DNA of 64,000 nucleotides from Lineus longissimus (Eukaryota; Nemertea; Pilidiophora; Heteronemertea; Lineidae): the NCBI RefSeq assembly GCF_910592395.1, contig NC_088311.1, positions 9,242,501 to 9,306,500 on the forward strand, in the 5' to 3' direction. Both the position numbers and the translations under genes were made by a program. The notes beneath the pieces are model-generated. The model had not been told where the DNA came from. It saw only the letters and a list, made by a program, of their open reading frames with translations, and ran no database searches. Each line of letters starts with the position of its first letter. Within the stretch, counting starts at the first letter, position 1. Positions 1 to 12,300 of this stretch are shown in pieces.

Positions 1-251
1 TGGCAACAGAGCCCCAAAGGGCGCCATTATTAGCTTCATAAATCTCGCGAGGACGAGATCGCGACATCATGTGTACCAACGTGTTGATTGCCTTTTGTCA
101 CTTATTCTTTTGGAAGCCGATTTTTGTTAGGGTTTCACGTGGTAAAGTGTGTTCCACTGCGCCAGGAGTGGCGTCTAGGCGCCACCATACCTATGAAGCT
201 CTGCCCGGCCAAGTCAACATCTCGTTCGAGAATCAGTCATCGCCGACATAA

Positions 252-262
252 CCCCCCCCCCC
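252..262. repeat. Short poly-C tract
   Basis: An uninterrupted run of 11 C follows a short AT stretch. It is a simple homopolymer with no visible gene context and may be length-variable. The rest of 1-614 shows no gene or recognisable repeat. Confidence 0.8.
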
Positions 263-614
263 TTTACATGCAAAACATTGATTTCATTGGGGATGTATGT
301 CGTGCTGTTTGTACTCCGTTTTTCACCACACCAGCTTTCGTGTAGGACAGAAAAAATGGATCAAGTGCCAAAAAAGAGGTAAAATTCATGATAGGTTTCG
401 TTTACCTGCAACTGCTTAGCTGATCGAACTCGCAGTATCCCCAGTGGGCATCCTCGACTACTAAGTATACTGAAATCTTCATAATCACAGCCAGCGTTGC
501 CTCGACGGTGTCTGCTGAGATATAGATCGGCAAATTGGACATCGAATTCTCTCACAGCGCGAGACTTGGAAGTTTAATTGCCAGTTAATCCCCGAATAGA
601 GGTCGGGTATCCGA

Positions 615-1255
615 GCAAATATCGAAAGTAAGGAAAGGAATCGGCAAATAGCAAGTGTTGAGTCGTCTCGGTATACTTTCGCTTGGTTGTTTTTTTAAAG
701 CATTTTTGATCTGGTAGTCTACAGTCATGCTGAAATGGGTAACGAACTCGTTGCTGTTCTTCATTCAGTGATCTTCTGTGGGTAAAAAACCTGGCTAGTC
801 TACCCAGCTGGTGAAAACTGCCCCCTTCTGTTGGTAATATATTCTGCCAATCAAAATCGAGAGTAAGCAGAGGAATCGCCTAATGACAGGTGTGGATTCC
901 GCCTTAACATCTTTACCCGGTTTTGATGCAAAAGAATTTAATTAAACTTGTTATCTTTGACAGGATACGAATGGGTAAATAACCTTGTAGCTGTTCTCTA
1001 TCAGTGGAATTCTGGGTATAAAACAGCCGGATATAGCCCAGCCATCTTGAATGTCTGATAAGTAGTCTCCTGTAGGTGTGAATTCGTATTAAGCTTGGTA
1101 AAGGAGAACGTTTTTAATCATGTAATTTAAAAAACGAACGATAATCGGACAAATTTGTTAACGAACTCTTAGGAGTGTTCTTCATGATAACAGAAGTACC
1201 GAAAAAAGTTAAGAATAGGCTCAGACTGCTCGTCTGCATTTGAAAACCCAAAGAT
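615..1255. repeat. Three-unit degenerate tandem repeat, about 236-bp period
   Basis: Three diverged copies follow one another. The word CGARAGTAAG-AGGAATCG lies at 623 and 858. AATGGGTAA lies at 734 and 970, giving a spacing of 236. The third unit is shorter: AACGAACTC at 741 recurs at 1160, and the AGGTGTG-ATTC word at 888 recurs near 1074, a spacing of about 186. Word order is kept across the units (AGGAATCG, TGTG-ATTC, TAACGAACTC, CTGTTCTTCAT, GGGTA-AAA, GCCCAGC). This indicates old tandem amplification with a later deletion in unit 3. No coding capacity was seen. A trace of a fourth unit may lie near 1500-1545 but is too weak to call. Confidence 0.7.
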
Positions 1256-2110
1256 CGCTTTTTTATTGGTAGTCTTGTTTAGCAATTAATGAGGGGGAAC
1301 TATGGAGCTGAATGTACAAGTGATCCTCGCGTATAAAAAGGAGGACATTAATTGTATACATCGTATCAGGTTGTTCACCAGCTTGAGGGTCCTGGTTGAC
1401 TGGTGATCCTGTACGTAGTTTATTTCTTTTCCTCAAAACGAGAATTTTAAAAGCTGAGGCTACGACATATAGGCAGCTTCATAGTAAAGAAAATATAGCG
1501 GTGCTCTTGGGATATGTACAAAACAGTGGAACTTCGGTTATACATGTACTTTCATTCTGTAGACATTAAACATGCTAAAGAGATTTGCACTATGAAGAAT
1601 ACATGGAAAACTTGATAAGCGAGCTCGTCTGACGTGTATGTCTTTGATATATCCGTCCCTTTACTGCATCTCTTCACGTCACAAACACGAATTACACGAT
1701 TGTGTTTAGCGTGGTATGAAATTTGTTGTAGCACCTTCATTTTGCAGACACTCTGTATTAATTCAAAGTCCCAGGTCATCAGGCTTTACCAGTTTGATAC
1801 GCCATTCATCTGTATGCAACAATGGAATAAATTGGCTGCTGTACAGGAAGTGTCCAATTTGATATGCGAACCTTCGTGCTGATATTGAATACATCAATCA
1901 ACTAATGAAAAAATCGCTCGTAATGATATAGCCTATTAAAATGATTGCAATTGGTTTCGCGTCTAAAGCTTTGCCTTTGACAGATACGTTATGGCGGATG
2001 TGTTCAAGCCTTTCAAGACAATTCCAACGCCTGCTTTCCACGGTTTAGGTTTTAGCGTCTGGGTTTGCTCTCAGAAACGCAGATTATCAAGATGACTCAC
2101 CTCAGTTTCC
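1256..2110. other. Non-coding stretch, no gene seen
   Basis: Only short open frames lie here, on both strands and overlapping one another, which is typical of AT-rich non-coding DNA. One TACATGTA palindrome lies near 1543. Nothing else was recognised. Confidence 0.6.
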
Positions 2111-2119
2111 CAACACACA

Positions 2120-2160
2120 ACGCCGGGCCGTAGTAATGACGTCATTTCCGGGAGACGCGG
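2120..2160. promoter_or_regulatory. CRE plus ETS-like motif pair
   Basis: A perfect CRE palindrome TGACGTCA at 2137-2144 is followed directly by an ETS-like TTCCGG, inside a locally GC-richer patch. CRE and ETS words next to each other are common in animal core promoters. No TATA box, transcript start or downstream coding exon is visible, so promoter function is inference only. Confidence 0.2.
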
Positions 2161-3655
2161 TTGTTCTTTTGTACACCCGACACGGAAAGCATCTTTTCGT
2201 GATTAATGGATGTCTCTATCTAATGATCGAGAGTAGGGTTCAGCTCTTTGAAGGAAAATTGACTTCACTTCTTGTTCAGTCTTTGAGGCGGTTAAAACTC
2301 ACAATGAAGTGGTTAGTTGGCTTCGTGACGAGATAGGTTTGAAATCTAAAACAAAATTGAGTCGGTTGCTGTCATCTTTTGTGTTCTGCATGCATTGGTG
2401 AAAATGGTATTTGTTAAGAATTTTAACGAAGTATCTAATATTCTACAGGAATTTTCTCAGCCATTGTTAAATGTCGACGTTCACTAATTAAAATTTAATT
2501 AATGGGTGGAGTATTTGAATTGGTCTTTGAAAGAGTTGGAGATTTTGATGAGAGGCTTTCAAGCCGTTCTAGGAGATTAACATGCTATTGTTTTGGTGGT
2601 TAAACTGAGACGTGTTAATATCAAGTTAGTTTGTTTGCTTCCAGTGATGTGTTGAAGATGATACAGACAATGAGGTCAATCAACTCATACCACGAACGCT
2701 AGATTTAGTGTCCGTGCTCACACCAACCCCATTAAACCCGATTTGATATTTTTAGCTTATGATTTCAGGTAAGACTTGGTATTTCTAAATGAAAACCAGA
2801 GCCGTCATAACACTATTACAAAGAAATCAGCCAAGCGGTGTTGAGGTGTTTGATGATTTGACTCGCAATCACGGGTGATCAATTCCACCACATTACACAT
2901 TCAAATTAAAGTTAAATCATATCTTGCTGGTCCATTTGTACAAGTTGCGCCGCATATGCCTCTCTCGGTAATTCATAACTCGTTACGTTTCATCCGAACA
3001 AAGGATTAAGCGATCAACTCATTAGGTTTAACATTGTGGCAGTCAGACCCTAGAATGGTTGGTTAACCTTTCCAACAGACGTCCCAGCATCTTTGTACAT
3101 GGCAGAATGAGTATTGTGTTTGCTTTTATAACGCATTCTGAAATAATAAGATACCCATTAATGTGTTTGATGAGACTTTTATAATAAATCATGACGCCGC
3201 TTAGATTAGGCGTGAAACAAAATGAATGTAAATGTAAAAAAATGCTATTCAAAAGTCACCATTGTGTCATGAAATGAGTCATTTTGGTTATTTCTTGAGG
3301 ACAGAGAATAATATTGTGAATAATTTGGGAAGATTTGAAACGTTTTTTCAGGTTACCTGGTCAGTAATATAAAAATACACCGTATTGACGCGATATTCTG
3401 AGTGTCAACCTTTGATTCTTCAGGGAGTTTTGGTATTTCCAACTGCACGGTATAATAAAAAGAAAAACATGGCTGGCAGCACACATCAGACAAGTCATCC
3501 ACATTTCATTCCTTACATGCCATACGTTACTGTTTTTGATTTTTGCACATAAAACTACAGCCAAAAAGAAAACCACATGCACTACCAATGGTGCCATCAC
3601 GTTATCGACTTTAGTATTTCGTTACGGCAATCTTCTGGATCATTTCGTTAATGGC
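2161..3655. other. Non-coding stretch, no gene seen
   Basis: AT-rich sequence with short overlapping open frames and no recognisable protein similarity. TTAATTAATGG-type homeodomain words occur near 2493-2505. No structured repeat was found. Confidence 0.55.
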
Positions 3656-3661
3656 TAAAGA

Positions 3662-3762
3662 GCCTCGTTTGAAATCTAATAATCGAAAGTTCGCGTGTTT
3701 TGCTGATAGGCAATATGGAGCGCATGCATAACGGAGATACATACATTTCTTTCAAACGAGGC
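3662..3762. repeat. 13-bp perfect inverted repeat
   Basis: GCCTCGTTTGAAA at 3662-3674 is exactly reverse-complemented at 3750-3762, separated by about 75 bases. The identity stops abruptly outside these arms. It may be the remnant of a small foldback element. The next interspersed element begins about 85 bases further on. Confidence 0.6.
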
Positions 3763-3844
3763 AGTTTTTGAGTTGTCGAGAAACGATGTCGCTTTTAAAA
3801 AACGCTTTTTTTTGGATGTATGCAATGTGACACGTGAATGTGAA

Positions 3845-3951
3845 GTTATAGCCACTCAGTGTAGGAAAAACAATGGTACATGTAGTACACATTTATGCAC
3901 GCACAGGCTATAATTGTACGAGTACTATAATAATTGTACCACCTTATCTTA
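3845..3951. mobile_element. MITE family A, copy 1 (left end degraded)
   Basis: The right end, 3929-3951, is the reverse complement of TAAGATAAGGTGGTACAATT plus three bases. It matches the left terminus of the element at 18906 at 22 of 23 positions. Internal words are also shared and in the same order: a CAGTGTAG-AAAA word, GCAC-CA-AGGCTATAATTG, then ATAATTGTACCA. The left terminus is not intact here; GTTATAGCC stands where the second copy has ATTATTGCC. There is no coding capacity, so it would be a non-autonomous DNA-transposon relic. Confidence 0.65.
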
Positions 3952-6190
3952 TCGAGTTGTAAAATTCTAAAAGTTTAGTTTAAAGCTGTTCCAGGGGGAC
4001 ATTTTTTACTGCTACACCGGCTTGAGTGCTTTAATGGTAGCCAGTCCATAACTGATTACATTTGCTTCTTTCGTCCCGTATCATCCGACTGGGCGTCTAA
4101 CTATCTCTGAAGCCTCACGAAGCACAATGCATAATTGATTAGTACTAATCAAATCTAATTATTGTCTTAATCCGAAAAGAAACAGCCCAGGGCGACTAGT
4201 CTTGACTCCAAGCACGTAACATCGATACTATCAAGCGGATATCTGTACGTAGCCTTCACACGTGCTACAACCCAATGAAACAATAAGACGAACATCTGCC
4301 CTGATTTTCTTGGTCGAAAGTTTGCTCACAGGCAAGCGCTGAAAACTATTTTAACTTTAGTCATCGTTTATTCTAAATTCTTGCGCGCTACGCGAATTTT
4401 TATCCTCGTATTTGTGTCCTCGTATTTAGATGGACGACGAGGATACTTTACATGTAGTTTCACTATTAGATGCGTGAAACTAGGGTAAGTCCAAATGGGA
4501 TTCCACAGACCACTCCGTAGTAGAGGTTACCCGCTTTGACAAGTTGGATTTTTCAGTTTTAACCTCTTCTGCATGCGGAATCAGTCGTCATTCGCTGGCA
4601 AGCCGTTATTTTCGGCATGACTGAAAACCCGATTACTTCCGATGGCCTCCGGGGATGCCCGAATCGTTTCGAGATGACGGCGAAGATGGCGTCAGATAGA
4701 CGGGTAGTCCATCACGGAAAAATGACTCTGTATTATGGCAAAGAGATGTTTGCATGGTAAAACGCTTGTGTAAGTCAGCTGCTTTCAACACATCAATGTT
4801 TCCCTTAAAAAAGGCTTGAAAAAACACCTGCTTGCATCATGCTACCTGACACTTTACTCTTCTCTGTGATTACACATATCGAGCCAGTGACAGACATGAT
4901 TCCCGCCAGTTATCAGAATCACCGTGATTACAGTGGCTGATTTCTGTAACACAAGCGCCTTTAAAAAAATCGCACCAGAACATCGTCATTTCATTGAGAG
5001 GTGGAAAAATGGACACACCCATAAGTGAAATTAAAGACTTCCATTGTTGCCTATGGAGTTTTTCCGCCTGGGAGCCGCCCCTAACATACTGATACAGCAT
5101 TTTTTCCATTGAGCTGTTGGTTATATTCTCCGGTGTATACCCGATATCTCGATATTGAAAAGGCCACTTGAGGTTACGCAGAGTTTTCCAGATCGATATA
5201 GCTGGCTAGGGTTTCAACTGGATAAATACAAACAGAGGCTTGGCATGAACGTCTATAACTGCCAATGGATACATCTTAGGGAGAATTATCTGAGAAAGTC
5301 GATACGGCTATGTAATGTTTATAAGACGTATTGGCCCCAGATTGATTGAGCTGATCTGAAGAGAAAGCTCAGGAGATTGTTTAGCTGACCAAAACCTTCG
5401 AGATTTGCCAATAAAATAATGACACACCAGTACATGTATCTACAGTTTAAACGTTCACATGACGTCGAACAGTTAAGAGCCGATGACTTATTGCTGTGTG
5501 GAGCGAAACCTCATTGCTGCTCACCCTTACCATCTGTGAGAGTTGTCCTATACGCACCTTCCTTCATGATGAGATCCGGGCATTTGTATCGTTTGACTCA
5601 AATTCAGATGACTTTGCTGAGCGAGTACTACCATTCTAGCTAAGCGATAATCCTAGCAGTCCACGTCTAGCTATTCTAACCACTAGAGCTATTCACCTAC
5701 AGTTACCTGGCAATAAAGATGCCGTTCTATGTCAATATTTGCCCTATCTCATTTTCTAAGGTAAATATTATTGGGCAATACGTACGAGAGATTAATAAAG
5801 ATGATTGCTACCACTTCGTTTTCAATTGAGAGGGTTATAACGTGATAACATTCCTTCGTCTTTGACTTCTAGGTAAAAAATCTTTGAAATTAAGTCAACA
5901 CCGTTATGGAATATGTAGTCTAGGTATAAAATCCATAAGGTAAACCAGTTCAAAAGCGAAAGTGTATGGCATCAAAGCTCTAACTCCCTCAGTCGTTGCA
6001 GGAAAGTGTCATGAAGAAAGGGAAAACCGATATTGCATTATAAACGGCTACAGTACCCGCGGGTTTTGTGGAAGTGCTGGTTTGTTGCGGAAACCAAAAT
6101 CTATTGATGAAACGAAGTTCTTATATAGCGCTTTATATAATGTACAAGTGTTGTATCAAAACGCCTTTAGGTCCATTCCCCAACCTAATC
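3952..6190. other. Non-coding stretch, no gene seen
   Basis: There are no recognisable genes. Small items are a doubled CCTCGTATTT near 4404 and 4417, and TACATGTA near 4451 and 5431. Short open frames here show no familiar protein motif. Confidence 0.55.
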
Positions 6191-6193
6191 CAG

Positions 6194-6258
6194 ATCATCA
6201 TCATCACCATGATGATCATCATCATCATTATCACCATGATTATGTTCATGATCATCTT
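6194..6258. repeat. CAT/ATG trinucleotide microsatellite
   Basis: An interrupted run of CAT and ATG triplets. In one frame it reads as a His-rich peptide and in another as an Ile-rich one. Such peptides are by-products of the repeat, not evidence for a protein. Confidence 0.85.
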
Positions 6259-7530
6259 TTTTTCGGCTTCATGGCCCAGATTTTGGTCTCAGCTCTCCAG
6301 AAGAAGTGTAAGTCATCGGTGAAATGAACAAGCAGCTATCATGCCTACAATAATTACATGGGACACCTTTGGATGCATTGGTGACCCATATATAACCCGC
6401 AATATTTCTCAGTTGATCTTTTTCGATTTTGTCCTCATATGACCAAATTGGTGTGATTGTAAATTATCTGAATGCCGGGTTTGATTCCAATATGGGATAT
6501 TGCCACAAAAAAACGCAATACGTTCCGTGTAGATCTCTATGGCAAATTTCATTTAGTGTCGCGAATACTCAACACAATCGGATCGCGCCGTGATCCCGTT
6601 TACAATACAGGTTTCTCACGTGAGCATCGATTTTCGGATCGGTTAGGAAATTCAATGTAGTCTATCTAGTACAATATGAAGTTCAGCTGTGTGCACAGAA
6701 TCCTCATTGCTACACAATAGATTTCAGGATTGAAATCGTATGTTACCGGAATAGGAAGATAGAATGCTTGTGTGCGTGATAATATTGAATGCAATACTCT
6801 TTTTGTGTTGACTACCAGCTTTCAACAGATATCAACATTTTATATAACAAGCCTAGAGTACAATGTAGAAATACACTTGAATTTTGTACTAACTGACTGT
6901 TGGGTACTTTGGCCCGTATATATTAGTCTATGATTACATTCTGGATGATTCTGGTTTATTAAAATCCCTTCAGAGAAATAGTGAGTGGCTGAGTTGAAAT
7001 AATTAATTTGGCCTGCATGCACAATGTTTAAAAGCCTGAAACTTCGCACAGGGGTAGTATGACACCACCACGGAACCAGAAAATTATGCCCCGTGGTGGT
7101 GGCCATCTTGAAATTCAAAATGTCTGCCAAAATAACCTAGTGTTTGGCGATATCTCCAATTCTTCTGCACCTAGTACAGAAAAGTTAGAAGCTATTAAAG
7201 AATGTATATGATTAATGGTCCAATTCGGTCAATTATCACTGAGAAAATCTTTAAGCAAAGTATACCATTTACCTTTCCTTAAACTCAGACCAAACGCCAA
7301 TTTGGAGTTCTAGTTTTTGGCCTGATGAAAAAGTGAATGTCGCCTCTCAATGCGAGCACAGAAAAAGTGTTTTTCAATGGGAACGAAAGTCTTTGGTTTA
7401 TGTGATTTGTATTTGTCTTACCAAAAAAAAAATTTCTGTCTAAAAAGTTTTTTAAATAATGTACATTTTCTGTACACATACTTAGGCATGTACATTCCAC
7501 CGACAACGCTATAAAACGGGCAGTATTGCT
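6259..7530. other. Non-coding stretch, no gene seen
   Basis: AT-rich DNA with short open frames only, including poly-A/T runs near 7423-7434. No structured repeat or RNA gene was recognised. Confidence 0.55.
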
Positions 7531-7600
7531 TATTATTGATAAACTAGCATTGTACCCGTGGCGCAGGCAGGTTCAAATGGGCTATACCTTGAATAGATTG

Positions 7601-7635
7601 AATTATTATTATTATTATTTTTTTATTATTATAAA
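7601..7635. repeat. ATT trinucleotide microsatellite
   Basis: An ATT run interrupted by a short T tract. Just upstream, 7560-7585 carries GTGGCGCAGG and GGTTCAAATGG, which resemble pol III A- and B-box words but lie far too close together for a tRNA. An ATT tail beside such words is compatible with a deleted SINE, but this is weak. Confidence 0.8.
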
Positions 7636-7864
7636 ACATTTGCAATGAAAATCCAATGCAATATCAAAGGAGCCATATCGAAGAGACAAATTAAACCAAC
7701 CATTTGTCCACAGACTCGGACCTAGCTGTGGCGTGATGTATGTGTGCATATAAAAGTATATCAGTTGGTCCGATAGAGACGATGAGGCAATGCCTCGTTC
7801 CTTAGTCAGCAATATGCGCCTTACGGAGAAGAAGGAGTACCCAGATAGGCCTTCACATGTCGGC

Positions 7865-7975
7865 CTCCAAATGGCTCGAACCAATTGCACTATCACTACT
7901 ATAACTTTAAAATGCGTGCTGCTCCTACATGTAGCCAGGCCTCGGGCAAGGCACTTACCCGACAGGCAAGCTAGA
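7865..7975 (+). mobile_element. Possible SINE remnant with GGGCAAGGCACTTA core
   Basis: A B-box-like GGCTCGAACC at 7874-7883 is followed about 60 bases later by CCTCGGGCAAGGCACTTACC near 7940. GGGCAAGGCACTTA resembles the conserved body of V-SINE-like elements of fish and marine invertebrates (from memory, not searched). No clean tRNA head or 3' tail is visible, so this is a fragment at best. The 166-codon open frame spanning it on the minus strand (7615-8115) has no recognisable domain. Confidence 0.3.
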
Positions 7976-8115
7976 AGTTCAGCACTGATAAATGTAGTTA
8001 CTTTTAACCAAACCACATTGATATGCCCCTGATACCCCTTAATGCTTTCCGTATTGCCCTCTAATCGTATCGATCTGGTGTGTGGTAGAATGCCTTTCAT
8101 GACAAAGTTCATCAC

Positions 8116-9168
8116 CCCGATCTCTCGTGGCGCGGGGAAATTCTGTTACAGTGATTATTAGTCGGCGAGCAAATACCTATACTTGAGATAATTGGATTAG
8201 ATTGGGTTTGGTGACACAGCTATTAAGCATTTAATGGCATGTGTGTTGACGTTTCCTTAGCCTTTCTGTGAAGTTGCTTTAAAACGTGAAACGTCGGAAA
8301 ATATTGGAGGAATATCATTCTTGATAAGCCTAATGTCTTAACTAGAGCCCCACAAAGCACATTGCATGGGGCACCCACAACAACTTTATCAAGAATTAAA
8401 AAAAACCCCACTTATTTTTACAGTCAAAGTCAGACAGAATAACAATGGAATCGTTTTCACGGTTCTCTTTTCGGCACATATACCTTTATGTTTAACTAAT
8501 AATTACATAAAGTAATGATACTAAAGTAATAATGATAATAAATTTCAAGTCAATTTCTTCGTCTTTTATACCCAACATTAAAGCATTTCTTACAGATAAG
8601 AAGCAATTTTTTTCACCACAAAGAACAATGTAAGATATAAGATGTCAGGAATACTTTACATCAAAACAACTCGATAATGTACAATATATACATTTTGTGT
8701 ATACATCCGATGGATACTAAAAATACATTCTATATATCATTACAAGTAATAGCCCGATTCAATTAGATGATAATCATATCTATTATAGAAATGGCTTGAG
8801 ACAGACTGATCTTATCAAGTTGGCGACCTCGGGTTAGATTTTTACGCTGTGTGGGATGATTGAGTATGACGTTGAAAAAATATGTGGCCGCTTTGTACTC
8901 GGATTTTAATTTCTGTTATTATCGATTAAAACATTTTCCAGTACTCATATTCCAAATTAACAGTCTCATGAAGCCCGAAGGGATGTCTCACGTCGAAGAC
9001 GCATGCCGTAACCCTAAAGGTTCCGAAGACCAAGACTATATACGATTGAAATGGCGTTCATTTAAAAATAAATTGCCTGTGATCATTGATCATAATAAGC
9101 AATATGTACATGAACAGTTAGATAATACACGAAAAGCAAAAGATTGGTAGTTCTGTACCCAGCCGATA
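8116..9168. other. Non-coding stretch, no gene seen
   Basis: Very AT-rich from 8490 to 8790. A 96-codon open frame at 8860-9150 on the plus strand has no recognisable motif and is not called a gene. Confidence 0.5.
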
Positions 9169-9353
9169 CAGGTGTAAAAGAAATGCAAGTCCCCCGGAAT
9201 CTAAGTCCGGTCCTTTTGTTAAAGTGAATAGAGTCGCCGAGTTCCTTTGTTGAAGATTATGTAGCTAACTCTAACCAAACCATTAACCATTGACAATACA
9301 CAGCTATTGTATGGGGTCCTGCATTCCTAGGACATCCATTCCTTTTACACCTG
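9169..9353. mobile_element. MITE with CAGGTGTAAAAG terminal repeats
   Basis: CAGGTGTAAAAGAAATGCAA begins at 9169. Its imperfect reverse complement ends at 9353; the terminal repeats match at about 20 of 24 positions. The left end is preceded by TA, the usual Tc1/mariner target, and the right end by TG, a possible mutated TA. At 185 bp with no open frame it fits a non-autonomous DNA transposon. No second copy was spotted in the window. Confidence 0.55.
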
Positions 9354-12300
9354 TGATCTGGGGTGGTTCCCCATATTTCAGTGTTTCCATACACTGGACA
9401 GCTATATGTAGAGAGACCCTAACTCATCCATAGCGTGAAACTCAGGAAAACGTGTCTTTCTATGGAAGTGAACACTCAAGTGGGTGTGGTAGCGGAACCG
9501 GTAGACTTCCTCGTCTGAAGAAAACGATGTATACGTGTCCAAAAGAAACAGAAACAATGTTGGTATTCAAACCAGAATATCTAAGGCGGTGCGTTTTCAA
9601 ACTTCGGCAGTCTAGATTGCCTCGATGCTTTTCCTCGGCATAATTGATCTTCTTTACGAAATCCCCACTTCTGATTCTGCATGACAGAAGGATGCGAAGT
9701 GTAAGAAAAAGCTGACATCTTAAGTGCACTTTTCGTTCTGGGGATTACAATTAGAAAAACAAACACGGTGGATGCATTTCAATTCATTCTTAACCTTCCA
9801 TTAGTGGGGGTACGACCTTTTTTATTCTATAAAATCAATTTGATTTTGCGCGTTATTTTACCCCGGGAGGATAGCTGCTTGATGCAATGTGGAATAAGTC
9901 GTCAAAGCGACGAAACGTGAAGACAAAAGTAACATTCATACTGAGGCCATTTCTAGTTGTGGATACATGTACTTTACTTCGATCTGGTGTAAAGGTTTTG
10001 GATCGCTTTGGCTTGGCACACTTGTCCAGTCATAAAAAAGTTCACGCTACCTTGTTCACGTATATTTTGATAACAGTACAACTTTTATATTCCAGCTCCA
10101 TGACTAAAAACTGTCCACTTTTAAATGATCGTTTAGAGTACGATGTATAGCCATCAGTTGAAATATTCATACTAAACAGTCAGCCAGGAAGATTATTTCG
10201 TTTAGACGACAAGCCTTTCTGCAGCGAAAAAAGCTATTTTGGTTAATAAGCTTTGCACAAAAAATTACCAGCGATGAACATGGCTAATGAATGTAGCATG
10301 GAGCAATTACGTCATGTTGAATTATTCATTTTTATTACCTCATCTAAATGTCGTAATTAGCTTCTCTTGCTCAGTGAATGTAATTAGGTACCTGGTAAAA
10401 AGTTGATTGGTACATGAAGATGATTTACCCAACTTTACCAGCATTGCTGCACTGGTGGTTTTATAGTGACTGTGTACATGTCTGTTGGTCGTCCAATTGA
10501 GACCATTGACCAACCAGATGAAGATGTTTGCGTATCTTACGTACAGCCTGCGGATGTATATCAGATGAATGAATTCTTTCATATTAAGTTGAGTGCACGT
10601 GAGCAGACTTTGCTCTTTATGTAAATTGTAGAAGGAAACCGGGGAAACAGGGTAAACCTACGCTGACACGAAGATAGCCGCCCTCTCCGTCACATGAGTG
10701 TACCGTGGGACCTTTGAGCTTCATATCATTTGACGTACAAATGTTATCTATTTTAGTGAAAACACTAGAGCGATTTGAAACCATTTGCTTCTGATTTTCC
10801 CAGAATAAATTTTAAAAGAAATGAATCTGTAATAGCTGTCAGCGTTCTATTAAAATAGAATATTGTAAGATGATGGACCCAGAATAGTACATGTAGTATA
10901 ATAGTCTACAAGTTTGCTTCAGGTGAACCTTTATTTCATTCATGATTTTTTTTCTTTTTAAATTGAAATTATTTTAAAATTCAACATGAAAATGAGGCGG
11001 TGTTCAATGCGTCATGTTATAATCAGTGCATGGCTGTCAACACCCGCGCGTGTTTCGCCTTTATCCATCATCCAATGGCGATTATAATAGAATCAAGATT
11101 AGCTAAAAACTGTCATGAAGAAAAAATCATCCGTCATGACGGCACGGAATGAATTTTATCGACTTGTCCACGCAGGCGCCATAAGTTTGATCAAGCCGAA
11201 ACCTACATTCAATGTATTGGTACAATAACAGCCTCTGGCTACAGTTTCATGTACATTGTAAACGAAAATGTATGTACAGTGAGTACCATTCCGCAATGTG
11301 TGCATGCATCCAATGATGACATGCATTCTAATCACGTGTACTTGAAAATGTCGATAAAATGGCATGGAAATTGTTTGATATTTTACCAAGTCGGAATAGC
11401 CTGCACTTTGTTTTCTAATTATTAGCGAGAGGCACATGTGGGTCACAGTATTCAAAATCATCTGTCCATTGTTAATACTAGTAATGTTACAGTGTTGACA
11501 GTTTATCAATGAAGTTGAACATGAATCCTTATATACATGTACAAGCACTTTTCGTTTTGTTCATAGATCGGACAGAGCACATAGAGACCTTAGCGATGAC
11601 GAGGAACGGTAGTTGCGGCCGCTAGTCATGGTTCCATTATTCACCTCTGTCGCGATGCGAATAAACATGTACTGTTATTATTTCCTACCCAAGCAACTTC
11701 GGCTTTTGGCAAATATCTAAAGAACAAGCCATAAACGACCCAAAGCCAAATTTAACACCATTGCGCTTTTAATTAAATTGTATTTCATCACACCAAAGGT
11801 CGCAACTATGAAAATAAATCACTTCAAATCACCATACCATGTCGTGCACCATAAGTATATCGGTTCCATACCAACCACGCCAGAATGACAGATTACTATA
11901 AGCTATTTAAAAGTTCAAACGTGAGCCAGATTTGATTAGACTATTGAACTGCAGGTCTTGGTTCCTGCTGATCAGGTCCATTGACAAGCTTATTGATTTC
12001 GGGATATTTATTGGAAAATCTCTGCTGGTTTTATAATGGATGATTGCGAATGGGTCAGGCTTGTTTGATATGAACCAGTGAGAGGATCAACTTCAAAGGC
12101 AATGCATGCGCGACAGATTTGAACCCACGTTGGTCTATAAGAATATCAAGTGATGTCAACTCTATTGGTGAATCCATCGTTGAGACCTTACCAGTGCCAG
12201 CCGACACATAAACTATAGCACCAACATCATCTCTTACTGTGGTAATTCTGCGCGGTACATTCCTCCATTTGTGAAACTGAGCTGAGACAGGTTACAAAAT

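Noticed and set aside
484-495. ATCACAGCCAGC matches the 5' part of miR-2
   Set aside because: No reverse-complementary star arm exists within a precursor length on either side.
5962-6327. 121-codon frame with a His-Asp-rich tail
   Set aside because: The tail is the CAT/ATG microsatellite read in frame, and the first part matches nothing familiar.
7615-8115. Longest open frame in the window, 166 codons, minus strand
   Set aside because: No recognisable domain, it starts next to an ATT microsatellite, overlaps a plus-strand frame and crosses a SINE-like word. Its length is within chance for 64 kb.
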